From the NCBI GenBank assembly GCA_003024985.2, contig PXIH01S0000290.1: a stretch of DNA of 19,117 nt; one strand, 5' to 3'. Origin of the DNA: Euperipatoides rowelli. Taxonomy: Eukaryota > Onychophora > Udeonychophora > Euonychophora > Peripatopsidae. Positions within the stretch are counted from its first letter, which is position 1. Each line of letters begins with the position of its first letter. The notes under the pieces are model-generated. The model made no database searches and was not told the DNA's origin. It worked only from the letters and a program-made list of their open reading frames with translations. Both the position numbers and the translations under genes were made by a program. This document shows positions 17,771 through 19,117 of the stretch, piece after piece.

Positions 17771-18426
17771 GCATTGGATTCAGTTCTACTCAAATTATTC
17801 ATTTTTTTAAAGGATCAGTGGATGAATTATCTGGGGTTTTTTTAAATTGGGAGTTAAAGGAGGGCCGTTGCAATATTTAAATACTTTTTAACAAGTGGCT
17901 GAAATTAATTTTTATCTGCTACTAGCTTTAAGATACTATGACAGACGTTATATAATAAAAGTAGAAATGTCAGTATGTTGGTAAGGTTTACTACTAAACC
18001 ACTCATCCTAGTGCAATATTTGATCCGACTGATGTTGTTTTGGACTCCCTACAGCTTTTGCTGCTATAGGGATGAATTTTTGAAAATCCAGGATAAAAGG
18101 AGCTGTAAAGTTTGTTGACTAACTGTATAGCAAGCTCCAATTACTCGAGAAACAGTTGAATACATTTTTAAAACTTATTTATAGCCATTTGGTGGCTTCT
18201 TTTGCTCATTATCCAATAAATCTTCTGCTGACATTGCTTTCAAAATAAATTATTAAGATAGGGAACCCATTTGTTCCATTTTCAAAGATACAGTCCCGGT
18301 GTCCCCAGAGAATGCTTTGGGACTTAATAATGCCCCGTTTTTCAAAGAATAGCTTATTTTCACTATTTGAAGTATCAATTTTATTTTATTTGTTTGTTTT
18401 ACTATTTTTAAGAATTAATTTAGCCA
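17771..18426. other. Non-coding stretch with small hairpins
   Basis: No gene is seen. CCCTACAGC-tttt-GCTG..TAGGG (18047-18071) and a GTCCC/GGGAC pairing (about 18294-18323) are the only structures that stand out. Confidence 0.4.
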
Positions 18427-18996
18427 TTAACCCGGCAGTTGTCGCGGTCAGAAAGTTACATGAGTAGTCGCGGTGTATGTGAGATATTTAAAAATATATA
18501 ACAGTTATAAAAAAACTTAAATAGTATTTTTTGTTCCTTTTTTTGTCAGGAATTTTAATATATAAAAAAAAATCCAACAAACAGATTTTTATTTATGAAT
18601 TTTTTTCTAAAAGTCGGCTATAAAAAAAAGAAAAAAAGCCATTTCTTCTTACATTTTCCAATGCCATTAGAGATAGAATTTTTTGCTTTTTATTTTTGAA
18701 ATCTGCATTAAATTCTGATTTTATAAGTTTATTCCTAAATGTTTTTTTATATTTGTAATACACTACACCTGAAAGTCAAAACTTAAGAGAGTAGTCGCGG
18801 TGTATCTGACAGATAAAATCAAAGAAAATCAATATATGCCTTGCTGTCACAACACCGGCTAATTGACAGATGAAAAAACTCATTAATTTAGGAGCATTAA
18901 AGGATGTATAATATTCTAGTTCAGCGCATTAGCTAGAAATTAATTTTTGGAAATTAATTATGGATCTCACAGATACTACGATGACTGCCGGGTTAA
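18427..18996. mobile_element. 562-bp piggyBac-like element with subterminal repeats
   Basis: TTAA at 18427-18430 and 18993-18996 flanks an element (18431-18992) starting CCCGGCAGTTGTCGCGGT and ending ACTACGATGACTGCCGGG. The first nine bases pair perfectly and 14 of 18 overall. TTAA target plus CCC..GGG tips is the piggyBac pattern. The unit GTAGTCGCGGTGTAT is exactly repeated at 18464-18478 and 18791-18805. Relatives lie at the very left end (GTTGTCGCGGTCAGA) and inverted at the right end (GTCATCGTAGTATCTGTGAG), giving four sites. The right-end copy differs by changes that look like CpG decay. No transposase frame remains, so it is non-autonomous. Confidence 0.85.
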
Positions 18997-19117
18997 ACAA
19001 ACAAAAAAAATATACAGTATAATTAAAAAATCACAAATTTACATACTTGGAAAAATAATACAATTTTCCGTATGAATTGTTATATTTTCATACTGATGTA
19101 GTGAAATGTTAGCATTA
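18997..19117. other. AT-rich right edge
   Basis: Nothing recognised; one TACAGTA word lies at about 19013. Confidence 0.4.

Noticed and set aside
1-19117. CRISPR array, operon, phage or bacterial defence system
   Set aside because: No regularly spaced direct repeats, no compact coding and a eukaryotic splice and transposon landscape.

Overview
This is AT-rich eukaryotic (metazoan) DNA: roughly 70% A+T by eye, dense in homopolymer runs, with GT-AG spliced coding exons and many decayed DNA transposons. Nothing in it looks prokaryotic: no operons, no ribosome binding sites, no CRISPR and no long ORFs. The frequent TAGGCCTA/TAGGCTA words and the transposon mix would suit a marine invertebrate, perhaps an echinoderm or a relative. 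That is an impression, not a demonstration.

The only gene I can name is the 3' end of a plus-strand ARV1 homologue (ER membrane protein of sterol/sphingolipid trafficking and GPI-anchor synthesis). Its penultimate exon is 3067-3221 and its last exon 5517-5638. A 2295-bp intron separates them, and the phase is compatible (phase 1). The upstream exons, including the zinc-ribbon N-terminus, were not found and probably lie left of the window. Positions 1-3066 are then presumably intron or 5' flank. A short 3' UTR with AATAAA at 5713 follows.

Around and inside the gene lies a mosaic of non-autonomous DNA transposons, read from terminal inverted repeats (TIRs) and target-site duplications (TSDs). 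Three are hAT-like: a weak one at 256-963; a 740-bp one at 5945-6684, flanked by ACTAGAG, that still carries a broken BED-finger transposase N-terminus on the minus strand; and a 201-bp MITE at 7591-7791 with a 7/8 matching 8-bp TSD. Four ends or elements are flanked by TTAA: a long-TIR MITE present twice in opposite orientation (9128-9711 complete, 12582-about 13094 truncated), a 327-bp piggyBac-like MITE (11600-11926), and a 562-bp piggyBac-like element with four subterminal repeats (18431-18992). Another family shares an internal module resembling degenerate TTAGGG and occurs three times (3773-3845, 13782-13856, 16282-16360). A pogo/Tigger-like remnant ends at 4695.

The rest, mainly 6700-7580, 7800-9120, 11930-12580, 13940-16170 and 16530-17570, is unannotatable AT-rich DNA. 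Odd items include a coding-looking minus-strand stretch at 9810-10046, a GC-rich patch around CCATGG at 17596, several hairpins, and a roughly five-fold excess of TACTGTA/TACAGTA. I found no convincing new biological system. The most useful results are the ARV1 assignment and the transposon dissection.
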